From assembly GCA_030681795.1 (NCBI GenBank), contig JAUXRG010000048.1, forward strand, positions 154,473-218,472: 64,000 bases of DNA. The letters are read 5' to 3'. Positions 28,385 to 37,776 of this stretch are shown one piece after another; the stretch's first letter is position 1; every line of letters starts with the position of its first letter. Source of the stretch: Rubrivivax sp. Lineage in GTDB: Bacteria; Pseudomonadota; Gammaproteobacteria; Burkholderiales; Burkholderiaceae_C. The notes under the pieces are model-generated. The model was not told the origin of the DNA. It made no database searches and saw only the letters and a list, made by a program, of their open reading frames with translations. Both the position numbers and the translations under genes were made by a program.

Positions 28385-30637
28385 ATGCACGGACCCTTGA
28401 ATTTCTGGCGCACCGCCTGGCGGCTGCTTGCCCTTTGCTCCCTGGGGGTGCTGGCCGCGGCGTGCAACAACAACCCCTGGCCCGACGACGCGGCGGCGTC
28501 CAACACGCTGTACAGCGCGGTCATCGAGAGCTCGCCGCGTCACCTCGACCCGACCGCTTCGTACTGGTCCAACGACACGCCCTACACCTACCAGATCTAC
28601 GAGCCGCCCTACGGCTACCACTACCTGAAGCGGCCGTTCCAGCTGGTGGGCAAGACGGCGAGCGAGGTGGCCAAGCCGCGCTACATCGACAAGGCCGGCC
28701 AACCGCTGCCGGACGACGCGCCCGCTGACCGGATTGCCGAGAGCATTTACGACGTGCCCATCAAGCCGGGCATCCTCTACCAGCCGCACCCGGCGTTCGC
28801 CAGGGACGGGCAGGGCCGCCACCTCTATCACAGTGACCACGCGATGAAGCCCGGAGAGCTGGGCGAGCGCCGCACGCCGCTGGACTTCGAGCACCAGGGC
28901 ACGCGCGAACTGGTGGCCGAGGATTTCGTCTATGCGCTCAAGCGCCACGCCACCACGCGCATCACCGCGCCCATCTTCAGCACCTTCGCCGAATATGTGG
29001 TGGGGCTGAAGGAATACGGCGAGCTCATCAAGAAGGAAGACGCCAGGCTGCGCCAGGGGCTGGATACGGCGAGCCAGGACAAGCCCTTTCTCGATTTCCG
29101 CCAGTGGCCGCTGGCCGGCGCCAGCGCACCCGAGAAGCACCTGCTGCGCGTGCGCATCAAGGGCAAATACCCGCAGTGGAGCTACTGGATGCAGATGACC
29201 TTCATGGCCCCGGTGCCCTGGGAGGCCGACGCCTTTTACGCCCAACCCGGCATGGCCGAGCGCGCGCTGACGCTGGACGTGTGGCCGGTGGGCACGGGCC
29301 CGTACATGATGGTGGAGTTCGTGAAGGACCGCCGCCATGTCATGAAGCGCAATCCCAACTACCGCGGCGAGCCCTACCCCTGCGAAGGCATGCCCGGCGA
29401 CAAGGAAGCCGGCCTGCTGGCCGACTGCGGCAAGACCATGCCCTTCATCGACACCCTGGTCTCCACCATTGAGCGCGAGTCGGTGCCCAAGCGCGGCAAG
29501 TTCCGCCAGGGCTTCTACGACATCGAGGTCTTCGAGCGCACCGACACTGGCATGGACTACCTGGTGGCCATGCAGGACAGCGAGGAAGTGCGCGCCGAGT
29601 ATCTTGAAAAGGGCTTTCGCTTGAACCGCGGCTCCGACGTCAACAGCTACTTCATCGGCTTCAACATGCTCGACCCGGTGCTCGGCGATGGTGATGCCGG
29701 CGTCAACAGCGCCGAGCAGCGCGCGCGCAACCGCAAGCTGCGCCAGGCCATCACCATCGCCATCGACTGGGAGGAGTACTCCAAGATCTTCCCCAAGAAG
29801 GCCGGCGACATTGCCATGAGCCCGCTGCCACCGGGCATCTTCGGCTCGCGCGAAGGCACGCCCGAAGGCGTCAACCCGGTGACCCACGTCTGGAAAGACG
29901 GCAAGGCGCAGCGCCGTTCGATCGAAGAGGCCAAGAAGCTGATGGTCGAGGCCGGCTACCCCGGCGGGCGCGACGCCGCCACCGGCAAGCCACTGGTGCT
30001 GAACTACGACTTCTATTCGGCGCCCTCGCCCGAGAACAAGCCCGAGATCGAGTGGGTGGTGCGGCAGTTCGCCAAGGTCGACATCCAGCTAGAAGTGCGC
30101 GCCACCGACAACAACCAGTTCCAGGACAAGGTGCGCAAAGGCAAGTACCAGGTCTTCTGGCTGGGCTGGCTGGCCGACTACCCGGATGCCGAGAACTTCA
30201 TGTTCCTGCTCTACGGGCCCACCGGCAAGACCAAGCACGACGGCGAGAACACCGCCAACTACGCCAGCCCCGAGTACGACCGCTTGTTCGCGCAGATGAA
30301 GACGCTGGACGACGGGCCCGAAAAGCAAAAGCTGATCGATGAAATGGTGGCCATCGCGCGAGTCGATGCACCTTGGACGATGGGCTTTTATCCGTACTCG
30401 TCAGCAGCGGTGCAGCGCTGGGTGCTCAACTCCAATCCGGCCATCCTGATCCGCGACCACGGCCGCTACCTGCGGCTGGACGTGCCGCAGCGCGTGGCAG
30501 CGCTGAAGTCGTGGAACGACCCGGTGTGGTGGCCCATGGGTCTGCTAGGCGCCGTGGCCGTGGCGCTGGCCTGGGTGGCGCGGCGCCACCTGCGCCGGCG
30601 CGAGCGCACCAACGCCCGCGGCGAAGTGCTGGCGTGA
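28385..30637 (+). CDS. Peptide-type ABC transporter substrate-binding protein, membrane-anchored
   Basis: A 750-residue family-5 (oligopeptide/dipeptide type) solute-binding protein. An N-terminal signal with a weak lipobox (LAAAC, C27) begins the protein. The family's landmark segments follow: LTLDVWPVGTGPYMMVEFVK, RNRKLRQAITIAIDWEEY, and VFWLGWLADYPDAENFMFLL. Unusually, a C-terminal hydrophobic helix (WWPMGLLGAVAVALAWVA, about 715-732) and a basic tail RRHLRRRERTN predict an inner-membrane tether as well. It is longer than the usual 500-600 residues. It leads an operon with two permeases and a double ATPase. Confidence 0.9.
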   Translation: MHGPLNFWRTAWRLLALCSLGVLAAACNNNPWPDDAAASNTLYSAVIESSPRHLDPTASYWSNDTPYTYQIYEPPYGYHYLKRPFQLVGKTASEVAKPRYIDKAGQPLPDDAPADRIAESIYDVPIKPGILYQPHPAFARDGQGRHLYHSDHAMKPGELGERRTPLDFEHQGTRELVAEDFVYALKRHATTRITAPIFSTFAEYVVGLKEYGELIKKEDARLRQGLDTASQDKPFLDFRQWPLAGASAPEKHLLRVRIKGKYPQWSYWMQMTFMAPVPWEADAFYAQPGMAERALTLDVWPVGTGPYMMVEFVKDRRHVMKRNPNYRGEPYPCEGMPGDKEAGLLADCGKTMPFIDTLVSTIERESVPKRGKFRQGFYDIEVFERTDTGMDYLVAMQDSEEVRAEYLEKGFRLNRGSDVNSYFIGFNMLDPVLGDGDAGVNSAEQRARNRKLRQAITIAIDWEEYSKIFPKKAGDIAMSPLPPGIFGSREGTPEGVNPVTHVWKDGKAQRRSIEEAKKLMVEAGYPGGRDAATGKPLVLNYDFYSAPSPENKPEIEWVVRQFAKVDIQLEVRATDNNQFQDKVRKGKYQVFWLGWLADYPDAENFMFLLYGPTGKTKHDGENTANYASPEYDRLFAQMKTLDDGPEKQKLIDEMVAIARVDAPWTMGFYPYSSAAVQRWVLNSNPAILIRDHGRYLRLDVPQRVAALKSWNDPVWWPMGLLGAVAVALAWVARRHLRRRERTNARGEVLA

Positions 30638-30647
30638 GGGCAGGGCG

Positions 30648-31631
30648 ATGCTGAACTACCTTTCGCGCCGCTTCGTCTATGCGCTGCTCGTGCTGCTGGG
30701 CGTGAACCTGGCCACCTTCATGCTGTTCTTCACCGTCAATACGCCCGATGACATGGCGCGACTGAACCTGGGCGGCAAGCGCGTCAACCAGGAATCCATC
30801 GAGAAGTGGAAGGCCGAACGCGGCTACGACAAGCCGCTGTATCTGAACGCCAAGCGCGAGGGCTTGGCGCAGGTCACCGACACCATCTTCTGGGACCGCT
30901 CGGTGTCGCTCTTCGCGCTGAAGTTCGGCCGCGCCGACTCCGAGAGCGCCGGCGATATCGGCCACGAGGTGGCCAGCCGCATGTGGGTGAGCCTGCAGAT
31001 GGCGCTGCCGCTGTTCACCCTGCAGGTCATCGCGAGCACGGCGTTCGCGCTGCTGCTGGTGATGTTCCGCCACTCGCGGCTGGACTTCTGGGGCGTGGTC
31101 AGCTGCGTGCTGATGCTCTCGATCTCGAGCCTGTTCTACATCATCGTCGGGCAATACCTGTTCTCGCGCGTGCTCAAGCTGGCGCCCATCTCGGGCTATG
31201 CGCCGGGGCTGGACGCCGTCAAGTTCCTGGTGCTGCCGATCGGGCTTTCGCTCATCGCGCGGCTGGGCGGCGAAGCGCGGCTGTACCGCGCCATGTTCCT
31301 GGAAGAAATCGGCAAGGACTACGTGCGCACGGCGCGCGCCAAGGGCCTGAGCGAGACCGCCGTGATGTATGGCCACGTGCTGCGCAATGCGCTCATCCCC
31401 ATCGTCACCAGTGCGGGCAGCTACCTGCCCTATGTATTCCTGGGCAGCCTGGTGTTCGAAAGCTTCTTCGGCCTGCCCGGCCTGGGGGCCTACGTCATCG
31501 AAGCCATCGGCAAGCAGGACTTCGCCGTCGTGCGCACCATGGTCTTCGTGGGCTCGCTGCTGTATATCGCCACCTACGTGCTCATCGACATCGTCTACAC
31601 CTGGGTCGACCCCCGGGTGCGCCTGAGCTGA
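30648..31631 (+). CDS. Peptide-type ABC transporter permease (DppB/OppB-like)
   Basis: A 327-residue inner-membrane permease beginning MLNYLSRRFVYALLVLLGVN, the standard first helix of DppB/OppB proteins. The coupling EAA loop is seen in YRAMFLEEIGKDYVRTARAKGLSE and the following HVLRNALIPIVTSAG. The C-terminal FFGLPGLGAYVIEAI is also typical. About six helices are predicted. An 81-residue insertion between helix 1 and helix 2 (about 27-107) carries charged periplasmic residues. It starts 11 bp after the binding-protein gene and ends 3 bp before the second permease. Confidence 0.93.
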   Translation: MLNYLSRRFVYALLVLLGVNLATFMLFFTVNTPDDMARLNLGGKRVNQESIEKWKAERGYDKPLYLNAKREGLAQVTDTIFWDRSVSLFALKFGRADSESAGDIGHEVASRMWVSLQMALPLFTLQVIASTAFALLLVMFRHSRLDFWGVVSCVLMLSISSLFYIIVGQYLFSRVLKLAPISGYAPGLDAVKFLVLPIGLSLIARLGGEARLYRAMFLEEIGKDYVRTARAKGLSETAVMYGHVLRNALIPIVTSAGSYLPYVFLGSLVFESFFGLPGLGAYVIEAIGKQDFAVVRTMVFVGSLLYIATYVLIDIVYTWVDPRVRLS

Positions 31632-31633
31632 CC

Positions 31634-33091
31634 ATGCCGAAATTTGTACTGCTCTGGACCGACGCCGCCGTCTGGCTGCTGCTCGCGGCGCTGGTGGCCT
31701 ACGCCGTGATGGTGCTGCGCCGCCCGCAGCTCAAGGCCAACTGGCGCAAGGTGTTCTTCGACGCGCCGGCGCTGGCGTCTTCGCTGGTGCTCTTGCTGTG
31801 CCTGGGCGTGACGCTGCTCGACAGCCTGCACTACCGGCCGCTGCTGCCACCCGCGCCCGGCGTGGACCACGCCGCGCCGGCCTACGAGTCGCGCACGCGC
31901 TCGCTGCTCGACGCCGCGTTGTGGGAACTGGTGGAGTCGCGCGAAGCGACCTATTCGCGGCCGCTGTCCTACCTGGGCTTCACCAAGGAGTCGCTGCTGG
32001 TGAATGGCGAGATCGCCCGCGTGGCGCCGCGCCTGGTCTTCGGCGGTGCGCACCTGAAGAACCCGCAGCAGGACTGGGCCGGCGACGTGCTCGCCCGCGC
32101 CGTGCAGGGCCTGGCGTGGGGCGCCTTGCTCGCCGTGGTGCTGGCTGCCCTGCTGGTGTGGGCGGTGGCGCGAGGCTCGCACCAGGGCATGGGGGCCACG
32201 CTCGATCGCATCCGCCGCCGCGAAACGCCGGTGCCCTGGCATGTGGCGCTGGCCACGCTCGTCGTGTTGAGCCTGCTCATCGGTCCGGCCACGGCGCTCT
32301 CGGGCCCCTACCACCTGCTGGGCACCGACCTCACGGGCAACGACGTGCTCTTCCAGTCGCTCAAGAGCATACGCACGGCGTTCGTCATCGGCACGCTGGC
32401 GACCGTGGCCACGCTGCCACTGGCCGTGACACTGGGCCTGCTCGCCGGCTACTTCAGGGGCTGGGTCGACGAGGCCATCCAGTACGTCTACACGGTGCTC
32501 TCGTCGGTGCCCAACGTGCTGCTCATCGCCGCCTGCGTGCTCATGGTGCAGGTCTTCCTGGACAAGAACCCCGACCTCTTCGAGACCGGCGCCGAGCGTG
32601 CCGATCTCAAGCTCTTCTTGCTATGCACGGTGCTCGGCCTCACCGGCTGGGCCGGCCTGTGCCGGCTGCTGCGCGGCGAAACCATGAAGCTGCGCGAACT
32701 CGAATACGTGCAGGCGGCCAGCGCCTTCGGCGTCAGCCACGCCCGCATCCTGTCGCGCCACATCTTCCCCAACGTCGCGCACCTGATGCTCATCGTCACC
32801 GTGCTCGAGTTCTCTTCGCTCATCCTCTACGAGGCCGTGCTGTCCTACGTGGGTGTCGGCGTGGACCCGTCGATGAACAGCTTCGGCGGCATGATCAACC
32901 TGGCGCGCAACGAGATGAGCCGCGACCCCGTGGTGTGGTGGAGCTTCGCCGCCGCCTTCGGATTCATGGTCACACTGGTGCTGGCGGCCAACCTCTTCGC
33001 CGACGGCGTGCGCGACGCCTTCGACCCGCGCGCCGCGGTATTCCACCGCCGCCGCGTGGTACCCGCACGCAAGGTGAGCGAACCATGCTGA
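31634..33091 (+). CDS. Peptide-type ABC transporter permease (DppC/OppC-like) with N-terminal extension
   Basis: A 485-residue permease, much longer than the roughly 300 residues of DppC. The first 210 residues hold two extra helices (LLLAALVAYAVMVL and SSLVLLLCLGVTLLDSL), a soluble loop and a third hydrophobic stretch. The canonical permease starts near residue 215, with the family's GTDLTGNDVLFQSLKSIRTA and TVATLPLAVTLGLLAGYF. Its EAA loop reads RELEYVQAASAFGVSHARIL, then SRHIFPNVAHL. It overlaps the ATPase gene by 7 bp. The extension may bring an accessory interaction; its role is unknown. Confidence 0.9.
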   Translation: MPKFVLLWTDAAVWLLLAALVAYAVMVLRRPQLKANWRKVFFDAPALASSLVLLLCLGVTLLDSLHYRPLLPPAPGVDHAAPAYESRTRSLLDAALWELVESREATYSRPLSYLGFTKESLLVNGEIARVAPRLVFGGAHLKNPQQDWAGDVLARAVQGLAWGALLAVVLAALLVWAVARGSHQGMGATLDRIRRRETPVPWHVALATLVVLSLLIGPATALSGPYHLLGTDLTGNDVLFQSLKSIRTAFVIGTLATVATLPLAVTLGLLAGYFRGWVDEAIQYVYTVLSSVPNVLLIAACVLMVQVFLDKNPDLFETGAERADLKLFLLCTVLGLTGWAGLCRLLRGETMKLRELEYVQAASAFGVSHARILSRHIFPNVAHLMLIVTVLEFSSLILYEAVLSYVGVGVDPSMNSFGGMINLARNEMSRDPVVWWSFAAAFGFMVTLVLAANLFADGVRDAFDPRAAVFHRRRVVPARKVSEPC

Positions 33092-34932
33092 AGATCGACA
33101 ACCTGCAGGTCGACCTGGGCGTGGACGCCGGCTTGGTGCGCGCCATCGACGGCCTGCGCCTGAGCATCGAGCGCGGCGAGACCTTTGCGCTGGTCGGCGA
33201 ATCGGGCTGCGGCAAGAGCATGACGGCGCTGGCGCTGATGCGGCTGCTGCCCGAGAACGGCTGGGTGGCCGGCGGCGACATCCACATCGGCCAAGGCCGC
33301 GATGCGGTGGACGTGCTCGGGCTGCCCGAATCGCAGATGCGCGGCGTGCGCGGTGGCCGCATCGGCATGATCTTCCAGGAGCCGGCCACCAGCCTGAACC
33401 CGGTGATGAAGATCGGGCGGCAGATCGTCGAGGCGATCGAGGCGCACACCCCCCTGCGTGGCGCGGCGGCGCGCGCCAAGGCCATCGACTGGCTCGCCCG
33501 CGCGGGCATCCCCGAGCCCGAGCGCCGCATCGACGAGTACCCCTTCCGCATGAGCGGCGGGCAGAAGCAGCGCGTGATGATCGCCATCGCGCTGTCGGCC
33601 GAACCCGATTTCCTGATCGCCGACGAACCGACGACGGCGCTGGACGTCACCATCCAGGCGCAGATCCTGGACCTGCTCAGGGATCTGCAGCGCGAGCAGC
33701 GCATGGGCATGCTGCTCATCACGCACGACCTGGCCGTGGTCTCGGGCATGGCGCACCGCGTGGCGCTGATGTATGCCGGGCAGATCATCGAAGTGGCACC
33801 CGCCGACGAGTTCTTTGCCGCACCCCGCCACCCCTACGCGCGTGCCTTGCTGCGGGCCCTGCCCGGCACCCACCGCCGTGACTCGCCGCTGGAAGCCATC
33901 GCCGGTACGGTGCCGGCGTTGACACAAGCCTTCACCGGCTGCCGCTTCGCACCGCGCTGCGGCCAGGCCATGGCCGTATGCGCAGGCACGGTGCCCGCGC
34001 TGGAATCCGTCTCGCCGCGCCACGATGTGCGCTGCCTGCTCTACAGCGGCGGGGCGCGGCCCGCCGCGCCGGTGCACGTGCCGGCGGGGTCGGCCACGGC
34101 CTGCGCGCCCAGGGGCGAGCGGCCCGCCGGCCCGTTGCTGGATGTGCAGGGCCTGCGCGTGCGTTTCCCCATCCGCGGTGGCCTGATGCAGCGCGTGAAG
34201 GGACACTTCGACGCCGTGGACGGTGTCTCGTTCCAGGTCGGGCACGGCGAAACGCTGGCACTGGTGGGCGAATCGGGCTGCGGCAAGACGACGACCGGCA
34301 AGGCCATCGTGCAACTGCTGCGTCGCCAGGCCGCCATCGAGGGCCGGGCGCTGCTGCAAGGGCGCGACCTGTTCGAGATGCAAGGCACCGAGCTGCTGGC
34401 CGCGCGGCGCCAGGTGCAGATCATCTTCCAGGACCCGTTTGCCTCGCTCAACCCGCACATGCGCGTGTCGGACATCCTCGACGAAGGCCTGGCCGCGCTG
34501 CAGCCCGACCTCACGGGCGCCGACCGGCTGGCGCGCATCGAACGCCTCACCGACCAGGTCGGCCTGCGCCGCGACGCGCTGGGCCGCTACCCGCATGAAT
34601 TTTCGGGCGGCCAGCGCCAGCGCATCGCCATCGCACGGGCCCTGGCCGTGCAGCCGCAGCTCATCATCTGCGACGAGCCGACCTCGGCGCTCGACGTATC
34701 CGTGCAGGCGCAGATCCTCAACCTGCTGCGCGAGCTGCAGCGCGAGCTGGGCGTCTCGCTGCTCTTCATCACCCACAACATCGGGGTGGTGGAGTACATC
34801 GCCGACCGCGTGGCGGTGATGCGCGCCGGGCGCATCGAAGAGCAGGGGGCCTGCGAGGACGTGCTGGAGCGACCCACGCGCGAATACACGCGCACGCTGC
34901 TGGCGGCGGTGCCGCGGCTGCAGGTGGCTTGA
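33085..34932 (+). CDS. Fused double ATPase of a peptide-type ABC importer (DppD-DppF/YejF-like)
   Basis: A 615-residue protein with two complete ABC domains. Domain 1 (1-330) has Walker A GESGCGKS, signature MSGGQKQR and Walker B LIADEPTTALD. It ends with the oligopeptide-type C-terminal motif containing Cys residues (CRFAPRCGQAMAVC), which in DppD relatives binds an iron-sulfur cluster. Domain 2 (350-615) has GESGCGKTTTGK, FSGGQRQRIAIARA and IICDEPTSALDVS. It energises the two permeases encoded upstream. The start ATG at 33085 lies within the end of the permease gene. Confidence 0.94.
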   Translation: MLKIDNLQVDLGVDAGLVRAIDGLRLSIERGETFALVGESGCGKSMTALALMRLLPENGWVAGGDIHIGQGRDAVDVLGLPESQMRGVRGGRIGMIFQEPATSLNPVMKIGRQIVEAIEAHTPLRGAAARAKAIDWLARAGIPEPERRIDEYPFRMSGGQKQRVMIAIALSAEPDFLIADEPTTALDVTIQAQILDLLRDLQREQRMGMLLITHDLAVVSGMAHRVALMYAGQIIEVAPADEFFAAPRHPYARALLRALPGTHRRDSPLEAIAGTVPALTQAFTGCRFAPRCGQAMAVCAGTVPALESVSPRHDVRCLLYSGGARPAAPVHVPAGSATACAPRGERPAGPLLDVQGLRVRFPIRGGLMQRVKGHFDAVDGVSFQVGHGETLALVGESGCGKTTTGKAIVQLLRRQAAIEGRALLQGRDLFEMQGTELLAARRQVQIIFQDPFASLNPHMRVSDILDEGLAALQPDLTGADRLARIERLTDQVGLRRDALGRYPHEFSGGQRQRIAIARALAVQPQLIICDEPTSALDVSVQAQILNLLRELQRELGVSLLFITHNIGVVEYIADRVAVMRAGRIEEQGACEDVLERPTREYTRTLLAAVPRLQVA

Positions 34933-34975
34933 AGGCGCACCGAGGTCGGGCGGCACGCCGCCGCGCCTGCCCATG

Positions 34976-35001
34976 AAAAAGGGCCCCGGCAAGGGGGCCC
35001 T
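34976..35001 (-). terminator. Rho-independent terminator for the TonB receptor gene
   Basis: AGGGCCCC (34980-34987) and GGGGCCCT (34994-35001) form an 8-bp stem. Read on the minus strand, the stem is followed by TTTTT (complement of 34976-34980). It lies 19 bases after the stop of the minus-strand receptor gene. It also separates that gene from the convergent ATPase gene. Confidence 0.75.
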
Positions 35002-35019
35002 GTCGGCTCAGCGCCTGGA

Positions 35020-37776
35020 TCAGAAGCTGTACCTGCCTTCCACATACACCGTGCGCATGAACGGGTCGGCGTAGCGCGGGTCATAACCCACCTGGTGGCC
35101 CGAGGAGTCGCGCAGCGTCAGCGGCGGCGCCTTGTTGAGCAGGTTCTTCACGCCCAGCTTGAGCTCCAGTGCCTTGCTGAAGCTGTATACGCCCACCCAA
35201 TCCAGCGTGCTGTATTCAGGAACCTTCAACGTCACCAACTCGTTCTTGTTGGTCGTGAGGTTGCGTGCATTGGTCTTGATGTCGGTGTAGCCCGAGCGGT
35301 ACTTCAGCGTCAAGGTGTTGGACAGCTTGCCGGTATCCAGCGTGGCCGTCGCGCGCACGATATTGCGGAACGAGACCGACTGGTTCTCGCCATAGCGGCC
35401 CATGCTGTCGGTGAAGTCGTTGTCCGTGCCCGGGCGGGTATACGACGACTCGATCAGGTAGGTCCCGGTCAGGCCCAGGGTGAGCCGGCCGATGCCGGTC
35501 TGCACGCGGCCGATTACGTCCCAATCGATGCCGCGGTTGATGGCGCGGCCGATATTGGTGGAGGAGGTGATGAAGGCCCAATAGGGCTGGGTCTCGGCCG
35601 GCGTCTGGTAGGTGGTGAAGAGATCGCGGTACTTCGCCGGATCAGCGAACGCCTGGGTTTCCGACACCGCACTCACGGCATCGCGGATCTTCACTTCCCA
35701 GTAGTCGGCGCCGATGCCGAAGTCCGCGGTCGGCTCGAAGCGGATGCCGAAGGTCAGCTGCTCGGACTTTTCGGGCTTGAGCAGCGCATTGCCACCCACC
35801 AGGCGGCTGTATTGCAGCTTGCCGGGCTTGCACTCCGGCGTGTTGGGGAACGGGCAGTCGTAGCTGCTGGCCGTGACGCCCGAAGCCACCAGCGGCTGCG
35901 CAATATCCTGCATGGCGGGGGCCTTGAAACCCGTGCCGTAGGAGCCGCGCAGCAGCACCGAACTGGAGGCCTGGTAGCGGCCGGTCAGCTTGTAGGTCGT
36001 GGCGTCCATGTCGCTGCCGACTTCCATCCCTTTGCTTTGGACGGCCGTCACGCGGTCGTAGCGCAGGGCGCCCGTGAACTCCAGGCCCTTGACCACCGGC
36101 ACCAGCAGCTCGGCAAACATGCCCGTGTTGTCACGGTTCATGTCATAGGCGGCCACCGGGGCATAGTTGTAGATCGCCCCTGCGGCGGCCTCGGCCGATG
36201 GCGCCTGCTTGAACTTGTAGTTGCGGAAGTCGCCGCCCACGCCCAGGCTCATCATGCCCGCAGGCAGCTTGAGCAGGTCGCCCGAGGCGCGGACATCGAT
36301 GCCGGTCAAGGTGGTCGACGAGGTCCGGATGGTGCCGTTGAAGATCGATTGCTGGATCAGGGTCTGCGCCGCGGCGGACTGCTGCCCGACCGGCACGAAC
36401 GGATCGAACTGGCCGTTGGCCAGCATGGAGCGGAACTCGGTATTCTTGAAATAGCCGCCGACATACTTTTCGTCGATGGCGTTCTCGGACCAGGTCAGCG
36501 CCGCCGTCAGCGACCAGGCGCCCAGCTCGGCATCGGCCCCGACCACCACATGTTTGGAATCGGTGATGGTCTGCGAGTCGCGCGTGCCGAAGTCCCAGGC
36601 CCGGTAGCTGGCCGAGACAGCCTTGGTGCGGGCTGCTTCGGCCGCGCTGAGGTAGGGCAGCACATAGGTGGTGTAGAGCGTCGAGGTGAGGGGGATGGCC
36701 ACCGGCACCGGGTTCGGCGCAATGCGTGCCGTGAGGTCCAGGCGCGAGAAGGCCACGTCGCTGAACATCGTGACCTTGTCGCCCAGGCGGGCCTGCCCAC
36801 TGAGGTAGAACGAGTCACGCTCCGACTCGGGGAAGATCTCGATCGTGCTGACGAAGTCGAAGGCGCAGTTCTCGGTGATCGAGGTGGCCGTGACCGCATT
36901 GTTCAGGCTCAAGAAGTTGCGCTCCGCGCATTGCCCCGTCTTCTTCTGGTAGGGGTTGAATGAATGCGTCGGCAGCGTGGCCACATCGCCGGCCAGCTTG
37001 TTGAATGTCACCGTGGCGTTGGCCGGCACGGCGAAGGTGCTGGTGCGGTCGTAGATGTAGTTGGTGCCGTTGTGGGTGAAGGGCAGGTAGGCGGTCTGGC
37101 CGAAATCGCGGTCCGTGGCCTTCAGCTGCTTTTGCCGGTCGTGGCGGTAGGTCGCCACGAGGCTGAAACGGTCCTTGTCGAGGTCGCCGAAGCCGTAGGT
37201 GATGCTGGCGTTGGCCGACTCGCCGCCGCCTTCGGTGGGCACGTCGACACGGGCGGTCACGGTGCCGCCCTGCTGGTTGCGCTTGAGCACGAAGTTCACG
37301 ACGCCGGCGATGGCGTCCGAGCCATACAGGGCCGATGCGCCGTCGGTCAGCACCTCGATGCGCTCGATGGCACTCATCGGGATGGCGTTCAGGTTGATCG
37401 TGCTGCCCGAGCCGGTGGGGGCGATGCGGCGGCCGTTCAGCAGCACCAGCGTGTAGGACGCACCGATGTCATGGATGCTGGCGGTCACGATGCCGCCGGA
37501 ATTCGTGCCCACGGCGATATCGGCGATCTGGAAGCCCTGCATGGCAGGCAGCTTCTGGATCAGATCGGCCACGCTGGTGGCGCCCGAGCGCTGGATCTGC
37601 ACCGCATCGATCACCTGGACGGGCAGCGCGCCTTCACTGGTGATGCGCTTGATGCTCGATCCCGTGATCTCGACGCGTTGCACGACGTCGGTTTGCGCCC
37701 AGGCGGGTGCGGCCATCAGGCCGACCAGGCTGGCTACTGCGCTGGCCACGGGTCCAAGAAGGTGTTTGCGTGACAT
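35020..37776 (-). CDS. TonB-dependent outer-membrane receptor
   Basis: A 918-residue receptor importing a nutrient across the outer membrane with TonB energy. The signal peptide ends APAWA-QTD at about residue 27. The plug domain (about 35-165) starts QRVEITGSSIKRITSEGALP, with VLLNGRRIAPTGSG and ALYGSDAIAGVVNFVLKR, the conserved plug wording. The rest is a long beta-barrel ending TVYVEGRYSF with the terminal aromatic residue. Start ATG at 37776 with AGGAG upstream. No iron-specific regulator or siderophore gene is near; the N-terminal ERVEITGS type is common for peptide- and carbohydrate-responsive receptors, so the ligand stays open. It is divergent from a second receptor. Confidence 0.93.
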   Translation of the reverse strand: MSRKHLLGPVASAVASLVGLMAAPAWAQTDVVQRVEITGSSIKRITSEGALPVQVIDAVQIQRSGATSVADLIQKLPAMQGFQIADIAVGTNSGGIVTASIHDIGASYTLVLLNGRRIAPTGSGSTINLNAIPMSAIERIEVLTDGASALYGSDAIAGVVNFVLKRNQQGGTVTARVDVPTEGGGESANASITYGFGDLDKDRFSLVATYRHDRQKQLKATDRDFGQTAYLPFTHNGTNYIYDRTSTFAVPANATVTFNKLAGDVATLPTHSFNPYQKKTGQCAERNFLSLNNAVTATSITENCAFDFVSTIEIFPESERDSFYLSGQARLGDKVTMFSDVAFSRLDLTARIAPNPVPVAIPLTSTLYTTYVLPYLSAAEAARTKAVSASYRAWDFGTRDSQTITDSKHVVVGADAELGAWSLTAALTWSENAIDEKYVGGYFKNTEFRSMLANGQFDPFVPVGQQSAAAQTLIQQSIFNGTIRTSSTTLTGIDVRASGDLLKLPAGMMSLGVGGDFRNYKFKQAPSAEAAAGAIYNYAPVAAYDMNRDNTGMFAELLVPVVKGLEFTGALRYDRVTAVQSKGMEVGSDMDATTYKLTGRYQASSSVLLRGSYGTGFKAPAMQDIAQPLVASGVTASSYDCPFPNTPECKPGKLQYSRLVGGNALLKPEKSEQLTFGIRFEPTADFGIGADYWEVKIRDAVSAVSETQAFADPAKYRDLFTTYQTPAETQPYWAFITSSTNIGRAINRGIDWDVIGRVQTGIGRLTLGLTGTYLIESSYTRPGTDNDFTDSMGRYGENQSVSFRNIVRATATLDTGKLSNTLTLKYRSGYTDIKTNARNLTTNKNELVTLKVPEYSTLDWVGVYSFSKALELKLGVKNLLNKAPPLTLRDSSGHQVGYDPRYADPFMRTVYVEGRYSF

